Part shown: positions 25,891-35,028 of the stretch, piece by piece | How the letters are laid out: each line of letters begins with the position of its first letter | How positions within the stretch are numbered: position 1 is the stretch's first letter | Source of the DNA: Clostridium oryzae | GTDB lineage: Bacteria; Bacillota; Clostridia; Clostridiales; Clostridiaceae | DNA: 64,000 bases | Direction: 5' to 3' | Assembly (NCBI RefSeq): GCF_002029235.1 | Contig: NZ_MZGV01000016.1 | Span: 22,254-86,253, forward strand | Notes under the pieces: generated by a model | Told to the model about the DNA's origin: nothing | The model's database searches: none | What the model saw: only the letters and a program-made list of their open reading frames with translations | Translations under genes and position numbers: made by a program

Positions 25891-28785
25891 ATGAAATTTT
25901 TAAAACGAAAAATGATTTTTGTATTGACAACTGCTTTAGTGTTGCAGGGTGTTAATATAGTGCCTGTACATGCCAAAGCTTCTAGAAATACTACAGGAAA
26001 TGGGTTTAAACTTGTTAAGAAAAACTATGTGAGTGCTATAAAATCAACTGTTATGCAGTATGAGCATGTGAAAAGTGGAGCAAAGCTAGTGTATTTAAAA
26101 AATGATGATTCTAATAAAACTTTTTCCGTAAGCTTTCGAACTTTACCGTCAGACAATACAGGGATAAACCATATCCTTGAACATTCGGTCTTGGATGGAT
26201 CAAAAAAGTATCCAGTCAACAATCTTATTTTGAATATGGCAAATCAATCCTTGTGCAGTGACATTAATGCATATACGCAGAATGATTATACTGATTATCA
26301 TTTTTCAAGCCGCAACGACAAGGATTTTATGAATTGCTTAGATGTTATGATGGATTCGGTATTTCATCCTAGAGTACTTAAAAATAGAAATATATTTCTT
26401 CAGGAAGCTGGTCATTATGAACTTAATAAAGAAAAAAACAAGGCAAATTATAATGGTATAGTTTATAACGAGGTGCGTGGAAAGATGGGCAGCAGTTTCG
26501 AAAAGCTTTGTGAAAAATCTGTGGAATCAGTGTTTGAGCGTACGACATATAAATGGGATGCTGGAGGGACTACAGAAAGCATACCCGATGCAAAATACAG
26601 TGATTTAGTAAAGGCTTATAATAAGTATTATAAACCTTCTAACAGCATTATATATTTATATGGGAAATTAGATATTGATAAGGTACTTAAATATTTGAAT
26701 AATAATTATTTAAGCAAATATACAAAGGAGAAGGTAAATGCAAAAGCAGCCATTGAAGAGCCTTTTAAGCGCCAAAAAGAAAAGACTTATTACTATTATG
26801 CAGGAAAAGAAAAATCTACTAGTAATAATACATATTTTGCGATGAATTATGTGATTGATATGCGTAAGAATTATGATGTAGAGAAGACTTTTGATGGATT
26901 ATTATATGACGCTATATATTCTAAATTGAATAATGCGGCTAAGAACAAGGGACTTGGCAAGATTACTATTGGTCTTACTGGCGGTGGTGCTATGCAGAAG
27001 GTCTTTACTATTGCAAGTGGGAAATTACCCTACGAGAAAAAGGCTGCTTTTAGGAATGTAATTAATACTACCTTGAACAGTATAGTAAAAAGTGGTCTAA
27101 GTAAAAGTTATATAAAGTCATTGCTGAATTCTTACAGCAATCAGCAAGAGGGAGAGTATAAGACTTCGCGTGGAATGGATTTAAATACAGATGTAATAAA
27201 CTCATGGCTTAATAATGGAAATATAACTTCATATCTTGATGATAGATATATAAAGATATTAAAAAAGGAATTAAAAGAGAAATATATTGAAAATATGATT
27301 AAAGAGTATATTTTAAACAATAAATTTAGTTCATTTGTTACACTAAAGGCGAAGGCAGGAGAGGATCCTAACGATAGAGGCACTATTAATATTAATGCAT
27401 TATCAAAAAAGCGAATAAGCAGAATAATTAATGATGAAAAGAATATGAAGAAGTGGCAAAGCGAGGCTGGTTCTGAAAAAGCTCTTTCAACACTGCCTGT
27501 ACTTAGTGTTTCAGATATAAAAGCTAAAAAGCCTGATATAAATATCAGCGAGGATAGTGATGGAGTAAAGATGATGTTTACGCCTGTAAATGCAGGTAAA
27601 GCTTCATCCCTAAGCATGTATTTTGATACATCGATGATAGAGAAAGATAAAATTCCATATATTAATTTAATGTGTGCTATTTTAAATAAGGATAGTAGTA
27701 ATGTTGGATTTGAACCGTATGCTTTCGAAAAGTTTGATGATGCTGAAAAGATTTCTCCTAAAATAGTTGCTAGATTTTCAGGAAGCTATGATAAATTAGA
27801 AAAAGCATTAGAATCATTAAAAGGGATGATGACAAAGGCAAAATTTAGCGATAAAAAAATGGTAAAGGACCAGCTTAAGGCTTCTTGCGATATAGCAAAG
27901 CAATATGCACCAACAAACCACGGCCTTTCATATTTATCTGAAACAGACAGATATAATGATGATTTGTCAGGATTAGGTTACTATAATTTCGCTAATAAGC
28001 TCCATATGGATTTCGATTCAAAATGGGGAGAAACTGAGAAAAATCTTCAGGATGTTTATGATAGAATCTTTAATAGGAATAATCTTATTATCGGATTTGC
28101 AGGAACCAAAGAAGGCTATTCGAGTTTGAAACTAAAGCTTCCGGACTTTCTTAAGAGTATAAAATATTACAAATATACACCAATTGATTATAATTGTGAA
28201 GATAATGTAAAAAATGAGGCTTTTATTGATGATTCTCAAAATATAGATAGTATATTTTTAGAATATAATATAAGAAAGCTAGGATACGAATACAATGGTA
28301 AAGTATATGTTATGGGAGCTATAGCTAACGAATATTTAACCAATAAAATACGCCAGACAGGCGGTTACGGCGGCAGAATGAAGGCAGAAAGTGATGGGAA
28401 TATTTATTTACAAGCAGGGGATGTATCTGATATCGACAGCATATTTTCTATATTTAAAGCATTACCTTTATATTTAAAAAATTTTAAAGCAGATAAACAT
28501 GTGCTGCTTAGGTATAAGATAAGCGCAATCAAAGAATTGTTATATGAAGATTCTCCAATGGAACAGGCTATACAGAATCAGGAGGATGCGGTAGAAGGAA
28601 AGACAGCAGCTGATTATGAACGAGAAATAAAGCAGGTTATGGCTACAAAAGATAAAGATATACGGGATATGTCTTCCATAATACAGGGAATCATTAAACA
28701 AAATGTGTTTTTTGTAATTGGTAATAAAGATAAAATTAATGCTAATAAGGATATATTTACGAATATAATTGATATAAATGAATAA
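25891..28785 (+). CDS. Secreted M16 (insulinase-family) zinc metalloprotease
   Basis: 964 residues from ATG 25891, with a perfect AAGGAGG upstream. A signal peptide (about residues 1-28, ending HAKA) suggests export. The inverted zinc motif HxxEH is H94-I-L-E97-H98, with the third zinc ligand Glu194 in NEVRGKM. The length and the sequence around the zinc site (NHILEHSVLDGSKKYPV) fit the M16C presequence-protease subfamily, which has four M16 domains on one chain and degrades unfolded peptides in a closed chamber. Most clostridial relatives are cytoplasmic, so the signal peptide is notable. Single-gene unit ending at a terminator. Confidence 0.92.
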   Translation: MKFLKRKMIFVLTTALVLQGVNIVPVHAKASRNTTGNGFKLVKKNYVSAIKSTVMQYEHVKSGAKLVYLKNDDSNKTFSVSFRTLPSDNTGINHILEHSVLDGSKKYPVNNLILNMANQSLCSDINAYTQNDYTDYHFSSRNDKDFMNCLDVMMDSVFHPRVLKNRNIFLQEAGHYELNKEKNKANYNGIVYNEVRGKMGSSFEKLCEKSVESVFERTTYKWDAGGTTESIPDAKYSDLVKAYNKYYKPSNSIIYLYGKLDIDKVLKYLNNNYLSKYTKEKVNAKAAIEEPFKRQKEKTYYYYAGKEKSTSNNTYFAMNYVIDMRKNYDVEKTFDGLLYDAIYSKLNNAAKNKGLGKITIGLTGGGAMQKVFTIASGKLPYEKKAAFRNVINTTLNSIVKSGLSKSYIKSLLNSYSNQQEGEYKTSRGMDLNTDVINSWLNNGNITSYLDDRYIKILKKELKEKYIENMIKEYILNNKFSSFVTLKAKAGEDPNDRGTININALSKKRISRIINDEKNMKKWQSEAGSEKALSTLPVLSVSDIKAKKPDINISEDSDGVKMMFTPVNAGKASSLSMYFDTSMIEKDKIPYINLMCAILNKDSSNVGFEPYAFEKFDDAEKISPKIVARFSGSYDKLEKALESLKGMMTKAKFSDKKMVKDQLKASCDIAKQYAPTNHGLSYLSETDRYNDDLSGLGYYNFANKLHMDFDSKWGETEKNLQDVYDRIFNRNNLIIGFAGTKEGYSSLKLKLPDFLKSIKYYKYTPIDYNCEDNVKNEAFIDDSQNIDSIFLEYNIRKLGYEYNGKVYVMGAIANEYLTNKIRQTGGYGGRMKAESDGNIYLQAGDVSDIDSIFSIFKALPLYLKNFKADKHVLLRYKISAIKELLYEDSPMEQAIQNQEDAVEGKTAADYEREIKQVMATKDKDIRDMSSIIQGIIKQNVFFVIGNKDKINANKDIFTNIIDINE

Positions 28786-28798
28786 TAGATTAAATTTA

Positions 28799-28834
28799 CA
28801 AAAACAGGTATCTATGAGGATACCTGTTTTTTCG
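28799..28834 (+). terminator. Rho-independent terminator
   Basis: AAAACAGGTATC and GGATACCTGTTTT form the stem around TATGA, then TTTTC. Confidence 0.9.
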
Positions 28835-28920
28835 ATATTATATATAAGTTTTGCATGCTTAAATCATTTATTACTTATAGAACGTTATATAGTATAGGGG
28901 ACCTATTGGGAGGAGAGCAA

Positions 28921-29445
28921 ATGACACAGGAAGATGAGTTACTACGAAAAAATAAAAATGGTGATGGGACATGCCTAGATGAGTTAGTTACTATTTATTA
29001 TTCAGATATATTTCGTTACTGTTTATGGCATACTTCAAGCCGGCAGGCGGCAGAAGACGCAACTCAGGAAACGTTCCTAAAAATAATACGATACTTTGAT
29101 ACATACATTCATCACGGAAAATTTAAAGCCTACATCTATAAAGTGGCTTCGAATGTATGTGTTGATCTATGGAGAAAAAAAGAAGCAGAAGCATTGCCGG
29201 AGGATCTTTTGTACATAGAAGCAGGGTTTGAGCAGACGGAATTTGATGTTGATATGATAAGGCTGGTACAAAAACTGCCCAAGGAGCAAAGGGAAATTAT
29301 ATTATTGAGATTTGCTCAGGATTTATCTATAAGGGAAATTGCGGAGGTTGAAAACATACCACTTAGAACAGCACAGTCAAGGCTCAGGGCGGCACTTAAG
29401 CAGATTAAAAAAAGTATTAATGCGGGAGGTAAAAAGCGTGAATAA
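28921..29445 (+). CDS. ECF-type RNA polymerase sigma factor
   Basis: 174 residues from ATG 28921 (GGGAGGAG upstream). Sigma region 2 (about 20-85) has YYSDIFRYCLWHTSSRQAAEDATQETFLKI, read in pieces, with the -10-recognising helix. Region 4 (about 105-165) is a helix-turn-helix with LPKEQREIILLRFAQDLS and PLRTAQSRLRAALKQI. It directs transcription of a small regulon. No zinc-finger anti-sigma gene follows. The next gene, a membrane protein, overlaps it by eight bases and may hold that role. The four-gene unit continues into an ABC transporter, the probable target. Confidence 0.92.
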   Translation: MTQEDELLRKNKNGDGTCLDELVTIYYSDIFRYCLWHTSSRQAAEDATQETFLKIIRYFDTYIHHGKFKAYIYKVASNVCVDLWRKKEAEALPEDLLYIEAGFEQTEFDVDMIRLVQKLPKEQREIILLRFAQDLSIREIAEVENIPLRTAQSRLRAALKQIKKSINAGGKKRE

Positions 29446-30211
29446 AAAATTGTGTTCGGATTTGAAAAAAGCTCTTAATGTATCTCCGATATGCTCGGAT
29501 AAGCATATTAAAGAGACTATAAGCATGGTGAGCTATAAATATAAAAGCTACAAACGAAAAGAACGAATTGGTTATTTGGAGTTTCTGCTTCGCCAGATTC
29601 AATTTGTAGGAAGAAAGATATGGTTGTGTCAGGGGATAGTGTTGTTTTTTATGTGCTGGCTGATTAATGTAGTGTTCGGAGATGATTTTGAATATATTGT
29701 AACCCGTCATATTCCAGAATTTCTATGCTTGTATGCAGTTATAATTACAATGGCTGTTATACCATTTCTAGAAAGATCACAGCAGCATAGAATGTATGAA
29801 GTAGAATTAGCAACACGTATGTCAATTTCTAGATTAATTTGCAGCAAGTTGATTATTATAGCTGTTGGAGATTTTGTATTCTTGTTTGCGGTTGCTTTTA
29901 TTGTTGTGAATAGAATGAGCATATCAGTCCCATTTACAATATTGTATTTGTTGCTGCCTTTATTAATGTCGAGCTGTGGCTGTATTTTTATTCTAAGCAG
30001 GCAGAAACAGCATAGTGTTTTTAACAGTGAGGTTTTCTGCGTATTCTTATTATTGTTGCAAATCAAGGTCTTTACATTAATGCCTAATGCTTATTCTGAG
30101 ACTGCTTTAATAGCTTTGAGCATATTTGTATTTGTTTTTGCAATAACACTTGTTATACAAATATGGAGATTGATAAATAGGACTACAGCAATCAGATTGG
30201 AAGTGGTATAA
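29438..30211 (+). CDS. Six-helix membrane protein of the ECF sigma/ABC module
   Basis: 257 residues from GTG 29438, with GGGAGGT upstream inside the sigma gene, so translation is coupled. A soluble, basic N-terminus (about 1-60) is followed by about six membrane helices. There is no zinc-binding anti-sigma motif. I do not recognise a named domain. The position between the sigma factor and the ABC ATPase, with overlaps on both sides (two bases to the ATPase), suggests either a membrane anti-sigma factor acting through its N-terminus or a second permease subunit. Both ideas are inference. Confidence 0.6.
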   Translation: MNKKLCSDLKKALNVSPICSDKHIKETISMVSYKYKSYKRKERIGYLEFLLRQIQFVGRKIWLCQGIVLFFMCWLINVVFGDDFEYIVTRHIPEFLCLYAVIITMAVIPFLERSQQHRMYEVELATRMSISRLICSKLIIIAVGDFVFLFAVAFIVVNRMSISVPFTILYLLLPLLMSSCGCIFILSRQKQHSVFNSEVFCVFLLLLQIKVFTLMPNAYSETALIALSIFVFVFAITLVIQIWRLINRTTAIRLEVV

Positions 30212-30213
30212 CC

Positions 30214-31101
30214 ATGAAACTTGAAATATGTAATTTGACTAAACAATATGAAGATAAAATTGTTGTAAATGAGATTAATTTAAATATTACAGCTGGAGTG
30301 TGGGGACTGCTTGGTGCCAATGGTGCAGGAAAGACAACACTTATACAGATGCTTGCAGGTATTGTGAAACCTACTTCCGGAAAAGTTAGATATGATGGTA
30401 TAGAAATTGGACAGATTAGAGAAGCATATCGAGATGTTTTAGGTTATATGCCTCAGAATTTTGGATTTTATCCTGAATTTACAGTTATAGATTATTTAAA
30501 ATATGTTGCTGCGCTAAAAGGGCTTACTAAACATGATACAAAAACTAAGCTTGATGAGTTGCTTCAAAAATTTTCTCTTACGGAAGTACGGAAAAAGAAA
30601 ATTTGTAAACTGTCTGGAGGTATACAGAGACGTGTGGGTATTGCACAGGCCCTTCTGAACGACCCTGAAGTTTTAATCTTAGACGAACCTACTATTAGTC
30701 TTGATCCAGGTGAACGTATAAAATTCCGTAATCTTATTTCAGAAGCTGCACGTGACAGAATAGTATTAATTTCTACACATATTGTTTCAGATATAGAGTA
30801 TATTGCAACATGTAATGCTGTTATGAAAGTTGGACAGATTATCTCTACAGGAAGCACTGAAGAACTTTTAAAGACTATTGAGGGCAAGGTATGGGAAGCT
30901 CTAGTAAAAGCAGATCAGCTTCTGTATTGTGAAGCACGTGTAAATATTGTTAATATGAGAAATGAGACAGATGGAAAAGTTTCTATACGGTATTTGTCAA
31001 ATACGGAAGAAATATCAAATTCTATGCAAGTTAAGCCTAATCTTGAAGACTTGTATTTATGGCTCTTTCCACAGAAGGACTTTGCAAAGGAGGAAGTTTG
31101 A
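30214..31101 (+). CDS. ABC transporter ATP-binding protein (BcrA/CcmA type)
   Basis: 295 residues. Walker A GANGAGKTT, Q-loop in YMPQNFGFY, signature LSGGIQRR, Walker B VLILDEP and switch His in STHIV are intact. A C-terminal extension of about 80 residues follows, as is common in export-type ATPases of bacitracin or lantibiotic resistance systems. It lies two bases after the membrane-protein gene and two bases before the large permease gene (TGA, then ATG), so all four genes should be one transcript. Confidence 0.92.
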   Translation: MKLEICNLTKQYEDKIVVNEINLNITAGVWGLLGANGAGKTTLIQMLAGIVKPTSGKVRYDGIEIGQIREAYRDVLGYMPQNFGFYPEFTVIDYLKYVAALKGLTKHDTKTKLDELLQKFSLTEVRKKKICKLSGGIQRRVGIAQALLNDPEVLILDEPTISLDPGERIKFRNLISEAARDRIVLISTHIVSDIEYIATCNAVMKVGQIISTGSTEELLKTIEGKVWEALVKADQLLYCEARVNIVNMRNETDGKVSIRYLSNTEEISNSMQVKPNLEDLYLWLFPQKDFAKEEV

Positions 31102-31102
31102 T

Positions 31103-32401
31103 ATGCGAATTCTTTATCTGGAATTGAGGCGAGTGTTAAGAACTCCAGTGACTTTGAAATTATTGATAACAGCATTCATAATATCGGGTATTATTGCATA
31201 TCTTCCAATTTCATATGTTCATTATAGTTATATGGATAGTAACCATAAAGCAATTACAGTTTCAGGCATAAAAGCAATACAAGAAAAAAAGAGGCTGGTT
31301 CTGCAAGGAAAGCTTACTGAGAGCAAAATACATACTGCAGTTAATGAATATCAAAAGGTAACTAAGAAATATGGAAGTATTTATAGAGGTGATTTTCCAC
31401 AAAAGGTGTATGAAGAGAAGGTATTCTTGTTTATAAATATATTGGATCGTATAAATGAAGTATATGGGTCAGAAATGAAAACAGGAAGAGGTTCATATAC
31501 AGATAAAATTTCTGCTCATTATGCAGCGGAACATTTCTATAAAAGAGGTTCATATATAGACAAAATTTCTGCTGATTATGCAGCAAAAAATTTCTATAAA
31601 AAGTGTACAGAACATTTGAAAAAACAGACATCAGATAAGAATAAAAATATCAAGCAACAGGCATTTAATATGTATAAGAAGGTTAATATGCCGTTTGAAT
31701 TTATATATGGTTATGGAAGCAGTGATGCAGCAGATTATCTTCTGTTTTTAATTTTTATACTGATAATTATCTGTACTATAATAACTGCACCTATATTTTC
31801 TTCAGAATATCAAACTGGTTCAGATAACATATTGAGGTGTACTAAGCATGGAAGAGTAAGGTTTGCTATAACAAAGATTATTTCTGCTATTTTGATTTCA
31901 AGTATTTCCTTTTCGATCTGTATTTCTACTTATATAGTCATTGAAGACAGCATATTTGGCTGGGACAGCTTGGAGACGTCGCTCCAAATGGTAAGCTCGG
32001 CTGTATCGCTGCCGTCTCTCAGTGTGGGTGAGGCTCAAATGCTTACAGTTGCAGCTGGAATGTTATCGCTATTTGCAGTTGTGAGTTTTACACTATTTAT
32101 ATCCTCATATTGTAAAAGTACAACTGTTTCTTTAGTGATAAGCATAATTTTTTGCTTTTTGCCTTCTTTAATTTCTAAATCTGTTGATAACAATATAATG
32201 AATTGGATACGCTTGATATTACCGGCTGGGGGAGTTGGAGTTGGTAATGGTTTTGACTATGAGCTGCAGAACTTAACATTTCTCAAATTTGGTTCACATT
32301 TTATATGGTCGCCATATGTAATAATTGGAGCAGCCGCTATAGCTATTCCACTATTTATGACACTTACAGTTTTAGCTTACTGCAAGCATGAAGCTGCCTA
32401 A
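31103..32401 (+). CDS. ABC-2-type permease with large extracellular loop
   Basis: 432 residues from ATG 31103 (AAGGAGG ten bases upstream). One N-terminal helix (about 18-36), a hydrophilic region of about 170 residues, then about five or six helices (from 210). This is the plan of ABC-2 permeases with an outside domain between TM1 and TM2. The outside region contains a 19-residue tandem repeat (RGSYTDKISAHYAAEHFYK followed by RGSYIDKISADYAAKNFYK), caused by a 57-bp duplication. It ends the ECF sigma/ABC operon. The substrate is unknown. Confidence 0.82.
   Translation: MRILYLELRRVLRTPVTLKLLITAFIISGIIAYLPISYVHYSYMDSNHKAITVSGIKAIQEKKRLVLQGKLTESKIHTAVNEYQKVTKKYGSIYRGDFPQKVYEEKVFLFINILDRINEVYGSEMKTGRGSYTDKISAHYAAEHFYKRGSYIDKISADYAAKNFYKKCTEHLKKQTSDKNKNIKQQAFNMYKKVNMPFEFIYGYGSSDAADYLLFLIFILIIICTIITAPIFSSEYQTGSDNILRCTKHGRVRFAITKIISAILISSISFSICISTYIVIEDSIFGWDSLETSLQMVSSAVSLPSLSVGEAQMLTVAAGMLSLFAVVSFTLFISSYCKSTTVSLVISIIFCFLPSLISKSVDNNIMNWIRLILPAGGVGVGNGFDYELQNLTFLKFGSHFIWSPYVIIGAAAIAIPLFMTLTVLAYCKHEAA
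31487..31600 (+). repeat. 57-bp in-frame tandem duplication inside the permease gene
   Basis: Units 31487-31543 and 31544-31600 differ at only a handful of bases, and each encodes 19 residues starting RGSY. Confidence 0.85.
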
Positions 32402-32672
32402 AAGCGATAAAGATCAGAAAGAAAATATATTAAAAATTCTAATTAAAATCAATAATTAAATTAAGGCCTGGACGGATGAAGTTCAAGTCTTAATTTTTTG
32501 ACTTAAAAAGGCTGGAGAAACTGATGCTTAAATAATATAATGTATACATAGTTTATATGTGTATCAAACTTTAGCTTAAGAAGAATATGATGCATGTATA
32601 AATTAAAAGTTAAGTTAGAAACCTATAGATGGTATTCACTGAAGAACACATTATAAAGATAGGGGTTTTTTC

Positions 32673-34160
32673 ATGAAATGTCATACTTGCCAAAAAAATT
32701 TCGACTATTATGCAGAATTAAAATTTTGTCCATTTTGCGGTTGTGAAATAAACATTGAGAAAAAAGTTAATTTGGGAAATACATTAAATATGCCGCCTGT
32801 CACGGATAGTGATATTATTAATAGGAAGAAAAAGCAAAAAGCTAGCAAAAAGCTAAACACCATAAAATCTATAATTATGAATCCTAAAATTGGAGCTACA
32901 ATTATAACTGCATTGGCTATAGTTATTCTATCAGTTTGGGCTTACAGATATTATTTTTATGGAGCAGTGGATAGTGATAAACTAAAAGGAGATTTAAAAG
33001 GAAAAACTATAGTCTTAGCTAAACATCATCCCTTTCTAATTAAGGAAAACTACATAAAGGATATGAAAATAATAAGCAGTAAAAAAGAAAAGGGTAAAAT
33101 GGCAAAAAATGTGCTCTTAATATTGAAATTAAGCAATGAACAATTGGATGTAGAGGGAAGAGCAACACTGCATTATGTATATAAGGGAGCTCATAAATGG
33201 TCTTTATATAAAAAAATAAAATTTAAAACCTATTCTGTATTGCCTGCTTCAGGTATGAAAGAAAATGAGGTAATTGGGCAAATGCGTCAGCAGACGGTAA
33301 ATATAGATGATGGAGACATCAGCTTAGAAAATAAATACTTGAAGACTATTCAGATTGTAAGAAGTGAGCTTAATCAAAAGGATAAGAAGGAAAAGTTAAA
33401 AGTAAAGGTAGTACTGGATAACGGGATTCAAAATTCAGAGGGACAGCTTGATGTAAAAGCAGCATTTAGCAATTTTAAGTGGAAAATAGTTTCTGTAGAT
33501 CAGCCTTCAGAGTTTAAATCCACTCTATCTAATAATTTTTCGTATACTACTATAATAAATGATATAAAAGAAACATCACTGGAAGGTAATTATGTGTATA
33601 ATACTGTATTTAATAAAGAACCTTTTTATGTTCCAGCAGGGTTTGATGAAAATATTAAAGTAAAAGATAAAACCTATGACAATGAAGCAAGGCAACTGAA
33701 AGTAGATGTCGAGAGAAATGTCAAGGTTGGAGAATTATCTGTAACTTTTACTGGAGGCTATGCGTATCAGCTTTCTTTTGACAGTATAGATAGAATAGAT
33801 GATGATCAGAAGGCAGTTATATCTTCTGTTAGTGTCAATAAAATAAACGAAAGCAAACTTAGACAATTAATTATAGATGCAGAACTAGATGGTAAAAGAA
33901 AATTCTTGTGGTGGAATGATACACATGAAATATCAGAAGATGAAGCTAATACATTTAAAATAGAAAAAGTAGGATATGTGAGTGGAAGTTTGAATGAACA
34001 ATATGTAACCGGCAAGATAACCATAAACAATGATAGTGAACCAATAGAGGAAAAGGCTGCGGCTAAGGTTTATTTAAAGTATGATGAAAATAACGGATAC
34101 ATATGGTGTTTGGATAAGATAGTCACTGAAGAATCTCCAGAATATGATGACTTCCAATAA
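32673..34160 (+). CDS. Zinc-ribbon single-pass membrane protein
   Basis: 495 residues. A cytoplasmic zinc ribbon at the N-terminus has CHTC (3-6) and CPFC (about 18-21). A basic linker leads to one membrane helix (about 73-92, ATIITALAIVILSVWAY). The remaining 400 residues are outside and fall into three beta-rich segments of about 100-130 residues with repeated LxVKVxLDN / VKAAFSNFKWKI-like patterns. The plan resembles TcaA-like and other zinc-ribbon envelope sensors, but I cannot place it in a named family. The start follows AGGGG loosely. No partner gene is evident. About 270 bases upstream are non-coding and unremarkable. Confidence 0.7.
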   Translation: MKCHTCQKNFDYYAELKFCPFCGCEINIEKKVNLGNTLNMPPVTDSDIINRKKKQKASKKLNTIKSIIMNPKIGATIITALAIVILSVWAYRYYFYGAVDSDKLKGDLKGKTIVLAKHHPFLIKENYIKDMKIISSKKEKGKMAKNVLLILKLSNEQLDVEGRATLHYVYKGAHKWSLYKKIKFKTYSVLPASGMKENEVIGQMRQQTVNIDDGDISLENKYLKTIQIVRSELNQKDKKEKLKVKVVLDNGIQNSEGQLDVKAAFSNFKWKIVSVDQPSEFKSTLSNNFSYTTIINDIKETSLEGNYVYNTVFNKEPFYVPAGFDENIKVKDKTYDNEARQLKVDVERNVKVGELSVTFTGGYAYQLSFDSIDRIDDDQKAVISSVSVNKINESKLRQLIIDAELDGKRKFLWWNDTHEISEDEANTFKIEKVGYVSGSLNEQYVTGKITINNDSEPIEEKAAAKVYLKYDENNGYIWCLDKIVTEESPEYDDFQ

Positions 34161-34194
34161 TAGAAGAAGTATAGGCTTGAAAGGAGTGTCCTAT

Positions 34195-35028
34195 ATGGTT
34201 TATGTTATTACAGCTATGTATTGTGAAGCAGCACCAATAATTAAAAGATTTACTTTGAAAAAGGTAACTGAAATCAGACATTTTCAGGTATTTAAGAATG
34301 ATAGTTTAGTACTTATTGTAAGCGGAGTAGGTCCTGTAAAGGCAGCAGCAGCAACTGCCTTTATATTTGCCTATTACGGTTGTAGTCTGGAAGACATACT
34401 CATAAATATAGGAATATGCGGTTCTGTGAAGAATAAATATCATAAAAACGAAATACTGCTTTGTTCAAAGATAATAGATAGCAGCACTAAATTTGAATAT
34501 TATCCAGATTTGATTTTTAATTCTCCATTTAGAGAAGCTGTGTTAGAAACTTTTCCAAAGGTTGTGGAAAAGAATGGAGCAGGAAACGTGCAAGGCGATA
34601 TTATTGACATGGAAGGGGCTTATATTTACGGAGCAGCTTCTATTTTTTTGTATCAGCATAACATACATATAATAAAGATAGTATCGGATAATATGGAGCC
34701 TTCAAGTGTTTCTGCAGAATATATAGAGAAGGTTATCGATGAAAGCTTGGACAAGATACAGAACTGGATAGATAGCAGAAAAAGTCTGAATAAAAATGAG
34801 CAAGAGCTTCTTTCAAAAGAAGAGCTAGAAAAGATAAAGTTGATTGAACACAACCTTAATCTTTCTGAGACTATGAAAATAGAATTATACAAGCTAGCAC
34901 TAAACTATAAAATAAGAAAGTTAGAAATTAATAATGAGCTGGATAGTTATTTACAACTTAAGTGTTCATCCAGGAAGGAAGGGAAAAGGTATTTTGGAGA
35001 GATTAGAAAAAGGCTTATGGAACTCTAG
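34195..35028 (+). CDS. Nucleoside phosphorylase-superfamily protein (MTA/SAH nucleosidase-like)
   Basis: 277 residues from ATG 34195, with AAAGGAG upstream. The first 190 residues follow the PNP/MTAN fold: VITAMYCEAAPI, SGVGPVKAAAA, NIGICGS, and the ribose-binding motif DIIDMEGAYIYGAA, with SDNMEPSS near the catalytic-Asp position (Asp followed by Asn). The last ~80 residues form a charged helical extension absent from ordinary nucleosidases. The gene overlaps splB by 35 bases, a strong sign of coupled expression. A nucleosidase could remove 5'-deoxyadenosine or related SAM products made by radical SAM enzymes; this link is inference. Confidence 0.8.
   Translation: MVYVITAMYCEAAPIIKRFTLKKVTEIRHFQVFKNDSLVLIVSGVGPVKAAAATAFIFAYYGCSLEDILINIGICGSVKNKYHKNEILLCSKIIDSSTKFEYYPDLIFNSPFREAVLETFPKVVEKNGAGNVQGDIIDMEGAYIYGAASIFLYQHNIHIIKIVSDNMEPSSVSAEYIEKVIDESLDKIQNWIDSRKSLNKNEQELLSKEELEKIKLIEHNLNLSETMKIELYKLALNYKIRKLEINNELDSYLQLKCSSRKEGKRYFGEIRKRLMEL

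Noticed and set aside
31431..31631. Minus-strand open frame over the permease repeat
   Set aside because: A shadow of the 57-bp duplication in the permease gene; its apparent repeats are the antisense of RGSY units.
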